Positions 6,262-7,569 of a stretch of 7,569 nucleotides of DNA are shown here, piece by piece; within the stretch, counting starts at the first letter, position 1; each line of letters begins with the position of its first letter. The translations under genes and the position numbers were made by a program. The notes under the pieces were generated by a model. That model was not told the origin of the DNA, ran no database searches, and saw nothing but the letters and a program-made list of their open reading frames with translations. This DNA is from Spirochaetota bacterium (GTDB lineage: Bacteria; Spirochaetota; Brevinematia; DTOW01), in the NCBI GenBank assembly GCA_028276145.1, contig JAPYWX010000071.1:1-7569 (forward strand), given 5' to 3'.

Positions 6262-6301
6262 CAGGGAGGCTTAGCCTCCCTGTATCAGTTTTTTATTTTT
6301 T
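6262..6301. terminator. Terminator between convergent genes
   Basis: A perfect 9-bp stem CAGGGAGGC/GCCTCCCTG (6262-6270 with 6274-6282) with the loop TTA lies between the prenyltransferase and phosphoesterase genes. For the plus-strand gene it is followed after six bases by a T-rich tract (6289-6301), giving a good rho-independent terminator. For the minus-strand gene the hairpin starts two bases after the stop but lacks a clear T-tract, so it is weaker in that direction. Confidence 0.85.
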
Positions 6302-7190
6302 CAACAGGGTATATTGTAATGTAGTTACTGTTTAGTTCTATTATCCTATATGCTCCTTCCCATCCAAATGAAGGAGTTTGAATGAATATTTTTGAATCGT
6401 ATGTTATGTTTGTTGGCTCGGATAACCTGAGAAGTTGTGTATTTGTTCCATCGTAAATGTAGATTTTATCTTTGTGGGTGTGTCCTGAAATAAATATGTT
6501 GACATCGTACTTATTGCATATTTCAAGGAATTCTTTGTTGTTTAAGAAAATACCATCTTCTATGCCGGAGTTGTAGTTAACTGGTGGATGGTGTGTAATG
6601 ATAACCTTTATAAAGTTAGATTTTGAATTCAAAGCTCTTTCTAAAAATTCTAATTGTTCTTTGCTCAAACCTGAGCCTTCAGGGTCAGGTAGTAAACCGT
6701 TGTAATCAAATGGTTTCCAGTAGTAATCGTAGCCAGTGTTTAGGAATATGAAAAGAAAGTTTCCGTAAGAAAGTGAGTAGAATTCTTTACCTATGAATTT
6801 TCTGTAGTTTGGTATGTCTGTGCAAGTTATTTTTGTTATTGAATGGTATTCGTGGTTTCCGGGTACGAAGTATATTTGTGTTGATAAATTTTCATCTACA
6901 TAGAAGTTATCATTTGATTTGAAAAACATATTTGTAAGAGTTAGATAATTCTTTTCTCCGAATATTCTTTCTCCAAATTCAACATTATCACCGGATGATA
7001 TAACAAATAATGGGGTTGTTTTGATTACAATTTCTTTTAATTTACTGAGGTAGTGACTAGATTTTGGATACATTATACCTATGAAGTCAGCGTGTAGGTC
7101 GGTTATATGAAGAAACCTTATTTTATCGTTTTCATCAGGAAAACTACTTATGGTTAATAAAAGTATGAAAAGCGTGAGTAGATATTTCAT
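6285..7190 (-). CDS. Exported calcineurin-like metallophosphoesterase
   Basis: A 301-residue two-metal phosphoesterase. The core motifs appear in order: DLHAD (D31, H33), SGDNVE (G67, D68), GNHEY (G111, N112, H113, E114), THHPP (H200, H201) and GHTHKD (G236, H237, H239). These supply the Asp, His and Asn ligands of the dinuclear centre. The N-terminus MKYLLTLFILLLTISS is a short basic start plus hydrophobic core, consistent with a Sec signal peptide. No lipobox cysteine follows, so the product is probably periplasmic, secreted or held by an uncleaved anchor. The usual GDxxD/GDxxN block reads GDNVE here. AGGG lies close before the ATG at 7190, a weak site. However, the start is only nine bases after the stop of the upstream gene, so translation may be coupled. 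The substrate cannot be predicted: the family includes nucleotidases, phosphodiesterases and acid phosphatases. Confidence 0.9.
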   Translation of the reverse strand: MKYLLTLFILLLTISSFPDENDKIRFLHITDLHADFIGIMYPKSSHYLSKLKEIVIKTTPLFVISSGDNVEFGERIFGEKNYLTLTNMFFKSNDNFYVDENLSTQIYFVPGNHEYHSITKITCTDIPNYRKFIGKEFYSLSYGNFLFIFLNTGYDYYWKPFDYNGLLPDPEGSGLSKEQLEFLERALNSKSNFIKVIITHHPPVNYNSGIEDGIFLNNKEFLEICNKYDVNIFISGHTHKDKIYIYDGTNTQLLRLSEPTNITYDSKIFIQTPSFGWEGAYRIIELNSNYITIYPVEKIKN

Positions 7191-7199
7191 TACCCTAAG

Positions 7200-7569
7200 C
7201 TATTCAGTGCTAATTTCAATGAAGTTGAATGATTCATCAGGTTCAACGGAAAGAATTAGCTTTTCACCTTTTTTAGGCAAGAAAAGCAAGGTTAAGAGGT
7301 TTCTTAAATCATTATTAACTAACATATTTAGGTATATCATTGGTAAAAAACCTTTTGATAGAGTATAGTTTTTGTTTTCTCCTTTTATACTGTTTAGAAA
7401 GTTAACTATTGTGTTGCTGGATTGGGATACTAAATACTCTTTATCTGTGTAGGTAATATAAAATTTCTCTTCCTTGCCTTCTGTTGATATTGTTATCTCG
7501 TAGAGTTGGTAGCCACTCACATTGATTCTTTTGTACTTGGATAGCCCTAAGAAGCTTTTTAAGAATCTT
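7200..7569 (-). CDS. C-terminal part of an unrecognised protein (runs off right edge)
   Basis: The minus-strand frame is open from the window edge to a TAG at 7200-7202, giving 122 visible residues. The GTG at 7518-7520 is a possible start only in principle. The frame continues upstream without a stop for 16 more codons, the sequence across it (KYKRINVSGYQLYEITIS) reads as one continuous strand, and no ribosome binding site precedes it. The gene therefore most likely begins outside the window. I do not recognise the family. The visible part is rich in Lys, Glu and hydrophobic residues in strand-like alternation, has no cysteine, and ends SVEPDESFNFIEISTE. It sits nine bases upstream of the phosphoesterase and is probably in the same operon, so a related envelope role is possible but unproven. 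Confidence 0.7.
   Translation of the reverse strand, partial: RFLKSFLGLSKYKRINVSGYQLYEITISTEGKEEKFYITYTDKEYLVSQSSNTIVNFLNSIKGENKNYTLSKGFLPMIYLNMLVNNDLRNLLTLLFLPKKGEKLILSVEPDESFNFIEISTE

Noticed and set aside
7150..7368. Open frame of 72 codons on the plus strand
   Set aside because: It overlaps the start of the phosphoesterase and the upstream gene antisense, and shows no protein-family features.

Overview
The window reads as ordinary chromosomal DNA from an AT-rich bacterium, probably an anaerobe and possibly a thermophile. The bacterial call rests on E. coli-type -35/-10 promoter boxes with 16-17 bp spacers, purine-rich Shine-Dalgarno sites and hairpin terminators. The anaerobe idea is an inference from a ferredoxin-linked 2-oxoacid oxidoreductase of the kind common in archaea and deep-branching bacteria. 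No lineage can be named with confidence. I saw no tRNA, rRNA, CRISPR array, insertion sequence or riboswitch.

Layout from left to right. (1) Bases 1-684, minus strand: a two-gene unit with an LsrG-like antibiotic-biosynthesis-monooxygenase-fold protein, coupled by an ATGA overlap to an iron-type alcohol dehydrogenase that runs off the left edge. It has a good promoter at 702-730. (2) Bases 856-2052, minus strand: icd, NADP-type isocitrate dehydrogenase, followed by a hairpin at 826-845. (3) Bases 2053-2179: a divergent control region with a perfect 15-base palindrome that overlaps the probable icd -35 box and lies upstream of the korA promoter. (4) Bases 2180-4789, plus strand: korA (gamma-alpha fusion) and korB, a complete two-subunit 2-oxoacid:ferredoxin oxidoreductase, closed by a strong terminator. 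(5) Bases 4887-6239, plus strand: a single-gene unit encoding an unusual fusion of a flavin-reductase/PNPOx-like split barrel with a MenA-like UbiA prenyltransferase. (6) Bases 6262-6301: a hairpin and T-tract between convergent genes. (7) Bases 6285-7569, minus strand: a secreted calcineurin-like metallophosphoesterase preceded by the C-terminal part of an unrecognised protein that runs off the right edge.

How the genes fit together. Isocitrate dehydrogenase and 2-oxoglutarate:ferredoxin oxidoreductase catalyse consecutive TCA-cycle steps (isocitrate to 2-oxoglutarate to succinyl-CoA, or the reverse in a reductive cycle). Their back-to-back placement around one palindrome suggests shared control. 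The MenA-like domain suggests a membrane quinone. The most unusual items are the split-barrel/prenyltransferase fusion and the LsrG-like/alcohol dehydrogenase pair. Neither amounts to a demonstrated new system.
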